Shown: positions 36,588-46,100, counted from the first letter of the stretch. The stretch is 48,793 nucleotides of DNA from Candidatus Kapaibacterium sp. (GCA_025358765.1 JANYIG010000267.1:1-48793); one strand, 5' to 3'. Made by a program: numbers and translations. Notes: generated by a model not told the origin, from the sequence alone.

Positions 36588-37397
36588 TTACGGTAGCTGA
36601 CGGCGGATTTGCTGATAGCGCGTGGCAAAAAGATTCGCCTCCGTCGGAGCCGCAAGATTTGCATCGGCGACTTTTTTGTTAAATGCCTCAATACGGTCTT
36701 GCGGCAGGGGATGGGTTGACATTAAGCGTTCAAGCGTTCCGCCGGATTGCCCACCTTTGCTAATTTTCTCAAAAAAGTATTTTGCCGCACCAGCATACCA
36801 TTTGCTTGTTTTCAAGTAGCGAAAGGATAAATCATCTGCTTGTGCTTCGTCGTCGCGGCTGTTTTTGAGCAATGCCAAACCTGTGAACAAATTTGAGCCA
36901 ACCTGTGCCAATTGCCCGGGATTGGAGCCGAGCAAAAGATCCGTGACCACTTGTGCGCCATATGCCTTTGTCATGCGCTGGGTGGCGTGCCGCGCCTCAG
37001 CGTGACCAATTTCATGCCCTACAACGCCTGCCAATGTTGCCTCGTTATCCACAAACTTCATCAAGCCCGTGTAAACGTAAATATAGCCGCCAGGCGTACA
37101 AAACGCATTGATGGTTTTATCGTCATGAATGACCTCTACTTGGTACGCAAACTTGCCTTTGTACTTAACTTCCGGCGATTGCAGCAAATCGTTCACCATT
37201 GCTTGAATATACTGCTTGACAGGTTGGTTATTGAGAATCGGATATTCTTTCGGATTGCTGTGGATTTGCTCATCCACTTGCTTGCCGAGTTGGATGTCTG
37301 TATCCGTGCCGTAGAGATTTAACCCACAATATGTAGCCGTCGCGCATAGTGCGGCAATACAGCAATACGATAGAATTTTCTTGAAACGAGATTTCAT
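36588..37397 (-). CDS. M48-family metalloprotease (BepA/LoiP-like)
   Basis: A 269-residue exported zinc protease. Residues ~1-28 form a basic, hydrophobic export signal with a Cys at 24 (ATYCGLN); the lipobox is poor, so lipidation is uncertain. The catalytic site is HEIGH at 128-132 with third zinc ligand Glu184 in DEAQADDLSFRYL, the M48 layout. The conserved INAFCTPGGYIYVYTGL strand-loop lies at ~96-113, and the late MSTHPLPQDRIE segment is typical of BepA/YcaL/LoiP peptidases that act on outer-membrane protein assembly. No TPR domain is attached, unlike E. coli BepA. GGAGGG lies just before the ATG. It is the last gene of a minus-strand run and may cooperate with the TPR protein two genes upstream (inference). 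Confidence 0.93.
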   Translation of the reverse strand: MKSRFKKILSYCCIAALCATATYCGLNLYGTDTDIQLGKQVDEQIHSNPKEYPILNNQPVKQYIQAMVNDLLQSPEVKYKGKFAYQVEVIHDDKTINAFCTPGGYIYVYTGLMKFVDNEATLAGVVGHEIGHAEARHATQRMTKAYGAQVVTDLLLGSNPGQLAQVGSNLFTGLALLKNSRDDEAQADDLSFRYLKTSKWYAGAAKYFFEKISKGGQSGGTLERLMSTHPLPQDRIEAFNKKVADANLAAPTEANLFATRYQQIRRQLP

Positions 37398-37469
37398 GCG
37401 CCCTCCAGAAATGCGTACACAAAAAAGTAATCATTGATTTGCCGTAAAGATAGCAAAAAAGGCAGCATT

Positions 37470-38081
37470 TCAGAAAGGATTGTTCTTCAGCATGAGTGTT
37501 ATAGCAATACCAGCCGCCGCGCCAGAGAGAATGAGTGACCAATCACGACGCTGCACGTCCACAGGGCGCGTCATCAGCCAGGTGAGTGCAAGAGCCAACG
37601 TGACGATGAGGATTTGCCCAATCTCCAAGCCAATATTAAACGAGAAAAGTTGCAGCACGACATTCTGGTCACGTCCGAGTAGGCTTTTGAGGTAAGTGGA
37701 AAATCCCATACCGTGAATTAATCCAAATGTCATTGCCATTACGTATTTGGAACGCTCTTGGAAGCTGGTTTGTACGACTTCACTTCTACCCCGCAATGTA
37801 CGAATATTCACCACGCAGGTTAAGAAAATGGTGACGGGAATCAGAAACTCCACAATCTTCGACGGTAGTGTGAAAATATTGAGCGTCGAAAGTGCAAGTG
37901 TAATCGAATGTCCAATCGTAAACGCCGTAACGAGCCACAGAAGTCGCCTCCAATCTTGTGGCTGGTAAAGCGCACAAAGAGCCGTCACGAAGAGGATGTG
38001 GTCATAACCGTTGATGTCGGCAATATGCTGGAAACCAAGTTGGAGATAAATGAAAAATTCAGATTGTAGAATAGATTGCAT
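37470..38081 (-). CDS. HupE/UreJ-like integral membrane protein
   Basis: A 203-residue membrane protein with about six hydrophobic helices. It carries the HupE/UreJ-2 signature features: an early His and Asp-His pair (GFQHIADINGYDHILF: His19, Asp27, His28), TAFTIGHSITLALS with His58, and a later FGLIHGMGFS. HupE and UreJ are secondary nickel/cobalt permeases; the short 'HupE/UreJ_2' type seen here lacks a cleaved signal peptide. The metal is not proven. It sits 64 bases after the TPR gene on the same strand. The neighbouring block encodes a divalent-metal exporter, which fits a metal-related role, but the position could be coincidental. Confidence 0.8.
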   Translation of the reverse strand: MQSILQSEFFIYLQLGFQHIADINGYDHILFVTALCALYQPQDWRRLLWLVTAFTIGHSITLALSTLNIFTLPSKIVEFLIPVTIFLTCVVNIRTLRGRSEVVQTSFQERSKYVMAMTFGLIHGMGFSTYLKSLLGRDQNVVLQLFSFNIGLEIGQILIVTLALALTWLMTRPVDVQRRDWSLILSGAAAGIAITLMLKNNPF

Positions 38082-38145
38082 GAGACAGTCCTAATGTTCA
38101 TAAACACCGCAGAAAGAAATAATTCAGGACAAAGATACACATTCC

Positions 38146-39480
38146 TTACTTTGCAGCCATCATGCGCCGCGCATCCACGGCGTAGGGCAACTGTGCTGCA
38201 AGGTTTTCCCGCAATGCTTGTTGCAGGAACATTTTTGACTTGTCCGATTGTCCAAGCGCTTGGTATATCAAACCTGCGTGGTAATGAAGACTTGCGTTTT
38301 TTGTTCCCAAACGCATTGCACGTTCGATGAATGGCGGCGCTTCAGGCGCACGACCGTTTTTCACGAGGGCAAAAGCATAAGTATCTAAGGCATCAATATT
38401 GTCCGGACGGCTCTCGTAATCACGTTTGGCACGGGTGAGTGCTTCTGGAAGATTCATATCGTGATTCAGGCAAAATACAGCATATTCACGGTCAATATTC
38501 CAGCCTTCTTGCTCGTGTTGAAGGAACGCTTGCAGTGCTCTTTCCGCCATAGCGTGCGAGCTTTCAAGCTCGTTTGATGCTCGATAGACATCAGCAATTT
38601 GCTCTATAAATGTATGCTCCGGCGTAAGCTGTACGGCGCTTACCAAAAGTTCCACAGCGCCCGTCAAATCATCCTTTGCGGCTTTCACTCGTGCCAATCC
38701 GGCCATCGCATATGGGTATTGCGGACGCTCATCTAAAATGCCCTTAAAAATAAATGTCGCCGTGTCCATCTTGTTTTGCTGAATAAAAAGATTGCCAAGA
38801 TTGTACAGCACCCATGCACGATTTTCCTGCCCCGTTACGCCGGCATCGGCGGCAAGGCGCATGGCATCGGTCGCTCCGCCAAGGTCGCCATGAATCTCGC
38901 GCAAATATGACACCCGTGCATATGCCCGCAAATCGGGTCGCGTGGCGGTCATCTTGTCGGCAGTTTTTACGGCGGTTTCATATTCGCCCAACTCGACTTG
39001 AGCATCGCACAATGCCCCCAATGCCGCAGCGCTGTGGGTGTTTTGCGCCACACAGCGCTCGGCAAGTTCCCTTGCATTCTTGAATTGGTGGAAGGTGAGT
39101 AGTAGGCTTGATTTGGTTAGAAGTGCGTCAAAATTGTTGGGGGCGATACTGAGTGCCATGTCTAAAAGGTTATTTGCCTTCGGCACGTACTCGTGATGGT
39201 TGCCCGTCACCCGCGCTTCTTGCATGAATACTTGCGCGAGTTCGATATAGTTTTTTATAACATTTGGATGCAAGCGGATTTGTTCGCGGTAATATTCCAC
39301 GGTACGCTCGGCATTGAGATATTCTGAGGAAGGTTTTGCTTCTCCAGCACGACGTGAAATTGTAGGAACGGTGCGTTCGATTGCCGTTTGTGGCTTGCGA
39401 AGCAGCATATATGCGCTCACGGAAGCACTAACAATACCGATAGCAACGGCAAGGGCGGCGAATTTTTGTTTGTGGGTCAT
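38146..39480 (-). CDS. membrane-anchored tetratricopeptide repeat protein
   Basis: From ATG 39480 the product is 444 residues; the frame reaches 39534 but the extra 18 residues run into a 23-bp inverted repeat. A hydrophobic segment at ~7-25 (FAALAVAIGIVSASVSAYML) is a signal anchor or signal peptide. The rest (~60-440) is helical TPR pairs, about nine units, with the usual W-LG-Y-A-Y-A-P pattern: YNLGNLFIQQNKMDTATFIF, YPYAMAGLARVKAAKDDLTGA, LDTYAFALVKNGRAPEA and LHYHAGLIYQALGQSDKSK. TPRs hold protein partners; the partner here is unknown. Genome order DUF4331-TPR-HupE, all on one strand, suggests a shared job. Confidence 0.85.
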   Translation of the reverse strand: MTHKQKFAALAVAIGIVSASVSAYMLLRKPQTAIERTVPTISRRAGEAKPSSEYLNAERTVEYYREQIRLHPNVIKNYIELAQVFMQEARVTGNHHEYVPKANNLLDMALSIAPNNFDALLTKSSLLLTFHQFKNARELAERCVAQNTHSAAALGALCDAQVELGEYETAVKTADKMTATRPDLRAYARVSYLREIHGDLGGATDAMRLAADAGVTGQENRAWVLYNLGNLFIQQNKMDTATFIFKGILDERPQYPYAMAGLARVKAAKDDLTGAVELLVSAVQLTPEHTFIEQIADVYRASNELESSHAMAERALQAFLQHEQEGWNIDREYAVFCLNHDMNLPEALTRAKRDYESRPDNIDALDTYAFALVKNGRAPEAPPFIERAMRLGTKNASLHYHAGLIYQALGQSDKSKMFLQQALRENLAAQLPYAVDARRMMAAK

Positions 39481-39526
39481 TGGTATGGTTGTAAAATTTC
39501 TTGAAATCAAGAATGGATAGAATCTG

Positions 39527-39650
39527 GTTCTCATTGGTTTTAGTTGGAAAAACCAGTTTTTAGGAAAAAAAATTGCGGCTATGAATTGCGGTTATGAACT
39601 CCGGCTGGGGTTGGAATGACAGAACACTTCCAACTAAAACCAATGAGAAC
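39527..39650. mobile_element. 124-bp MITE-like element with perfect 23-bp inverted ends
   Basis: The left arm (39527-39549, begins GTTCTCATTGG, ends AGTTGGAA) is the exact complement of the right arm (39628-39650). The 78-base centre contains two copies of ATTGCGG(C/T)TATGA. It has no coding capacity. Perfect long ends around a short non-coding centre fit a miniature inverted-repeat element, but I cannot see target-site duplications with certainty. Confidence 0.55.
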
Positions 39651-39693
39651 TAAATTTTCAAGGTTTTTCGTAGGATTGCTGATACTATGCGTA

Positions 39694-39736
39694 TAAAAAA
39701 GGGACGCACGGAATGTTTGCACAGTATGTACGTCCC
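39694..39736 (-). terminator. probable Rho-independent terminator after the DUF4331 gene
   Basis: On the minus strand GGGACGTAC and GTGCGTCCC pair over 9 bp (one G-T), with an 18-base loop, followed by six T. The loop is long, so this is less certain than the other terminators. It would separate DUF4331 from the TPR gene. Confidence 0.5.
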
Positions 39737-39846
39737 ATCAAGTCTTCGTGGTTCGCCGGAACGTCAGTTGGAGAGGAACAGTACAGTAACACCAGAAAGG
39801 AAGTCACTGATAATTCACGTCGGAACACGAAGAGAAGTTTTTTGTA

Positions 39847-42078
39847 TTAGCGCGTCAGCAAGACTTTTTGTGTGGCAACGCGCTGTCCGTTCACTTCGAG
39901 TGTTACCATATACGTTCCTGTTGCCACATTCGCTGGAGTCCACGAAACCGCGTATTTACCGGCTTGCTGGCTCTGGTTGAGGATGGTTGCTATTTCTTGC
40001 CCTTGCATCGTAAACACCTTTACCGCTACGGAACCCGATTTTGCAACAAAGTATTGCAGTTCCGTGGAATTCGTGAACGGATTCGGTGAATTGGCGCTCA
40101 TAAAGCCACCCACAGGCGCACTCAAGCCAAGCGGGTCGTTCGACGTAGCCGCCACTACCGCCGTCACCGTTCCCGGAGCACTTGTGGTCAGCTGTTTTAC
40201 GTAATCGTAGCCACGATGCGGGTGTGGTTCGTACGGAAATGTTGTAAGCGTAGCTTTATCGTTTGCCGTTGGACCAGCATTGTACGACAGTTCTTTCACT
40301 AATTGTGGCGAAGCAAGATCGCTTAAATCAGCTTTTGTTGCATCGTCAAATGGCAACCCGACAGCCGCAAGCACCAAGCCGCCCAACGCCTGAAGTTCAA
40401 TCGTCGTTACGTCGTCTTCCAAACGCCGACCATTAGGGAAGCCGTCCAAATGGGGAATCGCTTCAAGGTTCTTGTTCGTGTTGTATGGCGCAGCCGTCAA
40501 GCCGATAGCTGCTGCACGAATCAAGCCCAAATACGCATTTTTCTTGAACTCATCTGTAGTGCGATCGGTGACGGGTGTTGCCATGTTCAGACGCAACATG
40601 TCGCCGCCGTAGAGCTTGCCGTCTGCGGTTTGCGTGAGCGGCAGAAAGTTGTTAATAAATGGTTTGCCCGCACTCAGTGGTCCGCCAGTTTTGCCCGTTG
40701 CTAATTGATATGGAATCGCATTCGGTACACCGAAGCAGAAAATTGGGAAAATATCTACCAAACGAGGCTTCCCAGCAGCAACCAGACCGGGTTGCACGGG
40801 AACAGCAATCGCAGTTCCAGCAAAGTTCAGCGCCGGAGTAATTTTGGTAAGAGCAAACGCGCCGTCTTTGCCATTGCGGAAATCCAAACCGGGCGTGGTA
40901 TAACCTGGGATCACGCCAAGCGCGGGATAAGATTTTGACTGGGTACGCAGCGCCGCGAGCGCCGGTATTGCATCACCAAAGTAAGGACCAGAGCCGTCTG
41001 GTAATACACCCGCCCCATTTGCCATGTACAGCACCGGTTCGGGATTTGCATAATAATCTGCAAATTTCTGTTCGTCAGCACTGTACGGCGTGACGGCATT
41101 CCAGTAGTCTTTCTGACCAATCGGAATCACAACTTCGTTTGTAAGCGGCATTCCTACACGCGAAACCTGCACCCAATCGCCACTGTACGTTGGTTTGTCG
41201 CCTGTTTTCGACAAAACTGATGTTTGCGGACGCGCGGCGGAAGCCCAGATGCCAATCACAAAATCGCCGTCGAGAATGTCTTTTGCTGCACTCACGTCTT
41301 TACCATCTTTTTGCAGCGATTTAATCGGGATTTGCAAACAAATCGCGTGGCAGTTAAAGCCTGAAAGAGCATCACGGGAATTTGCGGCATTTTTCGGGTC
41401 GCTACCAAACGAAGCACGGGTTTGCCCCAAATCAAACACGCCGCCCAAATCCACAAAAAACGCATCATCACGCGGTCCGCAAAAGATTTTTTCGCCGCCC
41501 GCTGCCGTTGCAATAGCGTTGCTTACGAGCGTTTCGTACTTTGTATTCATCCCCGCCCCGCCTTCAATGGAACGCGGACCAATGTTGTTTGGCGGAACCA
41601 CGCCGCCCGTGACAACTGCCGTGAATGTTTTGCCGCCGTCTGTGCTTTTTTCACACGTATAAGTTGTTTTTAAGTTTTGCTTACCCAAACGGATGTTGAA
41701 GAACGTTGTGGGGTCTTCGTTCGTTTGTTTGAAGGTAAAACGATACGTGATATCGTCAGTAGCAGAGCCAAGCGCACCAGCAGAGGTTTTGTTCTTGACG
41801 TGAATTTCGTAGCGGATGTTCTCACCAAACGTAGCATAATTCGGACCGCCTTCGGGCAGTTCAAGCGGAATATAGTTTGCGATAATCGTCACCGTACTGG
41901 GATTGTCGGGCGAACGAAAGGCATAAAGGTCAGTATTATCAGCAAGCGGGTCGTTGCTGATAAGCGGTGCTTCACGATGGCTGGAAGCATCTGTTTTTGC
42001 GGGCTGCATCAATGATAATCCGATGCCGCCTGTAAGTGCCGTCGCAACAAACGTTGCAGCGATGAGTAGTCGTTTCAT
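39847..42078 (-). CDS. DUF4331 protein with T9SS type A sorting domain
   Basis: A 743-residue secreted protein. The signal peptide is MKRLLIAATFVATALTGG... and the mature part begins with SSHREAPLISNDPLADNTDLYAF, the hallmark start of DUF4331 proteins. The family region continues to ~residue 640, with a Cys pair (GFNCHAICLQIP) and a RLEDDVTTIELQALGGL segment near its end. The last ~85 residues are a T9SS type A sorting domain: NSPNPFTNSTELQYFV, VAVKVFTMQGQEIA, AGKYAVSWTPANVATGTYMVTLE and a basic end. AGGAG lies nine bases before the ATG. DUF4331 has no established function. In FCB bacteria it is often encoded with TPR and HupE/UreJ-like proteins, as here (recalled association). The T9SS tail predicts a cell-surface location. 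Confidence 0.9.
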   Translation of the reverse strand: MKRLLIAATFVATALTGGIGLSLMQPAKTDASSHREAPLISNDPLADNTDLYAFRSPDNPSTVTIIANYIPLELPEGGPNYATFGENIRYEIHVKNKTSAGALGSATDDITYRFTFKQTNEDPTTFFNIRLGKQNLKTTYTCEKSTDGGKTFTAVVTGGVVPPNNIGPRSIEGGAGMNTKYETLVSNAIATAAGGEKIFCGPRDDAFFVDLGGVFDLGQTRASFGSDPKNAANSRDALSGFNCHAICLQIPIKSLQKDGKDVSAAKDILDGDFVIGIWASAARPQTSVLSKTGDKPTYSGDWVQVSRVGMPLTNEVVIPIGQKDYWNAVTPYSADEQKFADYYANPEPVLYMANGAGVLPDGSGPYFGDAIPALAALRTQSKSYPALGVIPGYTTPGLDFRNGKDGAFALTKITPALNFAGTAIAVPVQPGLVAAGKPRLVDIFPIFCFGVPNAIPYQLATGKTGGPLSAGKPFINNFLPLTQTADGKLYGGDMLRLNMATPVTDRTTDEFKKNAYLGLIRAAAIGLTAAPYNTNKNLEAIPHLDGFPNGRRLEDDVTTIELQALGGLVLAAVGLPFDDATKADLSDLASPQLVKELSYNAGPTANDKATLTTFPYEPHPHRGYDYVKQLTTSAPGTVTAVVAATSNDPLGLSAPVGGFMSANSPNPFTNSTELQYFVAKSGSVAVKVFTMQGQEIATILNQSQQAGKYAVSWTPANVATGTYMVTLEVNGQRVATQKVLLTR

Positions 42079-42270
42079 AAAAAACGCTCCTGGTTATAGA
42101 TGGACAAAATGTGGACAAAACGTGTGTTCCTGTTCCTCTCCAGATGCACAGCGCATGACGACCTAACCAGCATATCCTCAGATAAAGAACAAATACGGAG
42201 CAATAGTAAGGTTTGGATTTAAATATTTTCGCTCACCTGTGATTCAGAAATTTTTTCGTACATTTGAGAA

Positions 42271-42669
42271 ATGAAGTCTGTTGTTGCTATAATCTTGAGC
42301 GTCTGGTTTTGTGTGGGAGCATTGCTACCACAATCGGACATGGCGGAAGCGGGGAAAATCGCTTCGCTTATACAGCATTTCCGCGAACACCAACGCGAGC
42401 AACATATCACCTTTTTCGACTTCCTTGTGTTGCACTACAGCCCTTCGTCGCAGCATTCCCAATCGTCAGAACACCATAACCAACATCATTCGTTACCGCT
42501 TCATTCCTGCTCGTTTGCGGCGATTGCCGCTACCATGCTGGCGATGCCACAGCTACTCAGTATGGCTGCCGTCCGTGCCTTGCAAGCACAAACGCCAAAA
42601 TTCCTCGCTCACACGCCTTGCTACGCCTTCATTTTCTATACCTCCATCTTCCAACCCCCCAAGTTCTGA
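42271..42669 (+). CDS. small exported His-rich protein of the metal-efflux locus
   Basis: A 132-residue protein with an N-terminal signal peptide or anchor (MKSVVAIILSVWFCVGALLP). The FREHQREQHITFFDFLVLHY segment (~38-57) matches a family of small proteins encoded just ahead of CusA/CzcA pumps in Bacteroidota. It is followed by a Ser/His-rich stretch (HSQSSEHHNQHHSLPLHSC) that could bind metal, and a second hydrophobic segment at ~82-100. Function is unknown; a periplasmic metal-binding or sensing role is inferred from the His cluster and position. It is the first gene of the efflux locus. The overlapping frame at 42311-42742 is rejected. Confidence 0.7.
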   Translation: MKSVVAIILSVWFCVGALLPQSDMAEAGKIASLIQHFREHQREQHITFFDFLVLHYSPSSQHSQSSEHHNQHHSLPLHSCSFAAIAATMLAMPQLLSMAAVRALQAQTPKFLAHTPCYAFIFYTSIFQPPKF

Positions 42670-42741
42670 ATGCCAAACGAAACGTTTGTGTGGACGGGAA
42701 AGCCGCATTTTTTCGTTTCGTTCAGACACTTTTCAGATATA

Positions 42742-42783
42742 GGTGAGAAAAGTATTCATAATCTTGAATACCTATTTCTCACC
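42742..42783. promoter_or_regulatory. 42-bp interrupted palindrome, possible operator or hairpin
   Basis: Outer arms GGTGAGAAA and TTTCTCACC are perfect complements; inner arms GTATTC and GAATAC are also perfect, around an 8-base loop. No T-run follows at once, so an operator or an RNA switch is as likely as a terminator. Its place ahead of the pump genes suggests metal-responsive control (inference). Confidence 0.5.
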
Positions 42784-42818
42784 ATTCCGTTCGCATTTTT
42801 TCCTCAAGGTTAATTCTG

Positions 42819-43036
42819 ATGGACGATATCACTGCGTTTTCTTCCACGCAACAAATTCGTTATAAGCGCCACCGTGTGCGTGTGCGGCGCTTATAGTGGT
42901 GTGGGGCGGCTATGGGTTTTCGCAATCGCCGATTGGTGTTGTTCCAGACATCACGAACAACCAAGCGCAATATATCACAAATGCCCTCACGCTTGCCACG
43001 CATGAAGTGGCGCTATTTGGGCACCGCACCGCCTGA
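42819..43036 (+). pseudogene. decayed N-terminus of a second CzcA/CusA pump gene
   Basis: Reading ATG 42819 gives MDDITAFSSTQQIRYKRH..., resembling the start of CzcA proteins. After a frameshift near 42880-42895 the next frame reads ALIVVWGGYGFSQSPIGVVP followed by DITNNQAQYITNALTLATHEV, then loses similarity and stops at 43036. The intact gene just downstream has LIAWGTYSVIQLPIDAVPDI and TNNQVQIITRSPSLAAQEI at the matching place. So this looks like the first ~60 codons of a diverged CzcA copy, broken by at least one frameshift and cut off. DNA identity to the neighbour is low, so the copy is old or came from a different pump. Confidence 0.6.
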
Positions 43037-43103
43037 AATAAATCTTGCTGCCTTGAAGGATGGTACATTCTTGAATCATATTTTTTACTATTGAATTCTT
43101 TCT

Positions 43104-46100
43104 ATGCTTAACAGCATTATTTCATTTTCCATCCGCAATAAACTTATTATTGCCATGCTCACGCTCGTGCTTATTGCATGGGGCACGTACTCCGTTATAC
43201 AGTTGCCGATTGATGCTGTACCTGACATTACCAACAATCAGGTGCAAATCATTACTCGTAGCCCTTCGCTGGCTGCACAGGAAATCGAACGTCTTATCAC
43301 TTTTCCTGTGGAAACGGCATTAGCGAATATTCCCGGACGTGAGGAAATACGCTCTTTGTCGCGCTTCGGTTTATCGGTTGTAACAATAGTCTTCAAAGAA
43401 AACATTGATATTTATTGGGCGCGGCAGCAGGTTTCCGAACGAATGAAGGAAGCAGCCGTGCAAATTCCGCAAGGTATAGGCTCGCCGGAAATGGCACCTT
43501 TAACGACCGGCTTGGGTGAAATTTATCAATATGTATTGCAGCCAAAACAGGGTTTTAAAGACAAATTTTCGTTAATGGAATTGCGTTCCATCCAAGACTG
43601 GATTGTTCGCCGCCGCTTACTTGGCACCGAAGGCGTGGCAGATATTAGCAGTTTTGGTGGTCGCTTAAAACAATATGAAATTGCGCTTGATCCCGACCGC
43701 CTCCGTGCTTTGAACATTAGCATCGGGGATATTTTTACGGTATTGGAACACAACAATCAAAACACGGGCGGCGCTTATATTGATAAACAACCGCAAGCAT
43801 ATTTTATCCGAACCGAAGGTTTGGCGCGGAGTCTGGAGGACATTGGCAAAATTGCCGTCAAAACCCGTCCCGATGGTATTCCTGTACTTATCCGAGACGT
43901 GGCGACCGTACAATTTGGAAATGCGATTCGCTACGGAGCAATGACCCGCATCACTGCCGAAGGCGAGCGCGGTGAAGTCGTCGGTGGTATTGTAATGATG
44001 CTCAAGGGTGAAAATTCCTCGAAGGTAATTGCAAACGTAAAAGAACGTATTGCTGATATTGCCGCGTCGTTGCCCGAAGGTCTCGAAATTATCCCTTTTC
44101 TCGACCGAACAAAACTTGTGAACAACGCAATTTCTACTGTTTCCACAAATCTTGCCGAAGGTGCGTTGATTGTTGTGTGTGTGTTGGTACTCTTTCTGGG
44201 TAATCTTCGTGCGGGCTTGGTGGTTGCTTCTGCAATTCCGCTCTCGCTTCTTTTTGCCATTGCACTTATGAACATCTTTGGTGTATCGGGCAATCTTATG
44301 TCGTTGGGAGCAATTGATTTCGGCATTATTGTTGACGGGGCGGTCATTATTGTAGAAGCGACGCTGCACCACCTCCACGAACCTAAGGCGAACTACCGTT
44401 TGAAGCAAAGCCTCACGCAAGAAGAAATGGACGAGGAAGTGTATCAATCCGCCTCAAAGATTCTTTCTTCTGCCGCTTTTGGCGTTATTATCATTCTCAT
44501 TGTGTATTTACCGATTCTTTCGCTTGTGGGTGTCGAAGGTAAGATGTTCCGACCGATGGCGCAAACGGTAGCGTTTGCTATTTTGGGAGCGTTTATTCTG
44601 TCGCTTACTTATATCCCGATGATGTCTTCGCTCTTTTTGAGCAAAGAGCCTTATACGAAACAAAATTTTGCAGATCGCATGATGATGGTTCTCCGTCGCA
44701 ATTACGCACCCGTGCTGGTCTGGGCACTCAGGCGAAAAATTATTATTATCGCTGCTTCTTTTGTATTGTTCCTCGGTACTCTTGTTCTGTTTTTGTCAAT
44801 GGGAGGAGAATTTATTCCAACGCTCGACGAAGGTGATTTTGCCGTCGAAACTCGTACTCTGACTGGTTCTTCGCTTTCGCATACCCTCGAAACAACATTG
44901 CAAGCCGGCACACTGTTGACAAAAAATTTTCCCGAAGTAAAGCTGGTCGTTGGCAAAATTGGCTCTAGCGAAATTCCTACCGACCCCATGCCGATTGAAG
45001 CCGCCGACCTCATTATTATGCTTAAACCGCGCAATGAGTGGACAAGCGCACACTCACGCGACGAGCTTGCCGAAAAAATGCAAAACGCTCTTGAGGCAAT
45101 CCCGGGTGTGGAATTTGGTTTCCAACAGCCGATTCAAATGCGCTTTAATGAACTAATGACCGGAGCAAAACAAGATGTAGTGCTAAAAATTTATGGTGAA
45201 GACCTTGACGTACTTGCCGAACAAGCCGCAAAAGTGGGAAAAATTGCCTCCGGCATTCAAGGTGCAACCGATGTTTACATTGAGCGTGTGACAGGCTTGC
45301 AACAAATTGTCGTGCAGTTTGAGCGCGATGAATTAGCACGTTTCGGTGTGGCGGTGAACGACATTAATCAAGCCGTTCGGACGGCATTTGCTGGTGAAAC
45401 TGCGGGGCTGATGTTCGAGAATGAACGACGGTACGACCTTGTGGTACGTTTAGACACCGCAAGCAGAAGAACGCTTGAGGATGTCCAAAACCTCCTTATC
45501 ACAACACCCTCCGGCAATCAAGTTCCATTGCGCCAGCTTGCCTCGGTGCGGGTAGAGCTTGGACCAAATCAAATCCAACGCGAAGATGCAAAACGTCGTA
45601 TTATGGTTGGTTTTAATGTCCGCAACCGCGATGTGGAGAGCATCGTACTGGAGTTGCGCCAAAAAATTCAAGCGCAGGTAAAACTGCCCGTTGGATACTT
45701 CATCACCTACGGCGGCACGTTTGAAAACCTTGTCGAGGCAAAAAAACGCCTGTCTATTGCCGTACCGATTGCACTGCTGCTTATCTTTGCAATTTTATAT
45801 TTCACCTTTCACTCGGTCAAATACGGGCTGCTTATTTTTACGGCAATCCCGCTTTCGACTATTGGCGGCGTACTTGCGTTATGGCTGCGTGGTATGCCGT
45901 TTTCGATTTCAGCAGGTATCGGATTTATTGCGCTCTTCGGGGTGGCGGTGCTGAACGGCATTGTGCTTATTGGCTACTTTAACCGTTTGAAAGACGAAGG
46001 CATAACCGACATATGCGAAATAGTCATGCTCGGAACCTCAGCGCGTCTGCGTCCGGTGCTGATGACGGCAGCAGTTGCTTCGTTCGGTTTTTTACCGATG

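Larger units (their letters stand above)
39481..39846. other. 366-base spacer carrying a MITE-like inverted repeat and a 3' hairpin
   Basis: The spacer lies between the DUF4331 stop and the TPR start. It holds the 124-bp element at 39527-39650 and a likely terminator at 39694-39736. Frames across it look like chance. Confidence 0.7.
42670..43103. other. 434-base spacer with a palindrome and a decayed efflux-pump start
   Basis: Between the His-rich gene and the CzcA-TolC gene lie the palindrome at 42742-42783 and the CzcA N-terminal remnant at 42819-43036. No intact frame fits a gene here. Confidence 0.7.

Noticed and set aside
39687-39980. 97-residue plus-strand frame at the DUF4331 3' end
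   Set aside because: It crosses a likely terminator and the T9SS tail of DUF4331 on the other strand; no signature.
39767-42142. 13-bp inverted pair (TGGAGAGGAACAG and its complement) flanking the DUF4331 gene
   Set aside because: Exact 13-base matches between two places are expected by chance in a window of this size, so this is not evidence for a transposon around DUF4331.
42311-42742. 143-residue plus-strand frame overlapping the His-rich gene
   Set aside because: It competes with the 42271 frame, which has a signal peptide and a family-like segment; this one has neither.
43665-44447. 260-residue minus-strand frame opposite the efflux pump
   Set aside because: It is antisense to a strongly conserved CzcA region and rich in His/Asn/Arg; no start signal or domain is visible.
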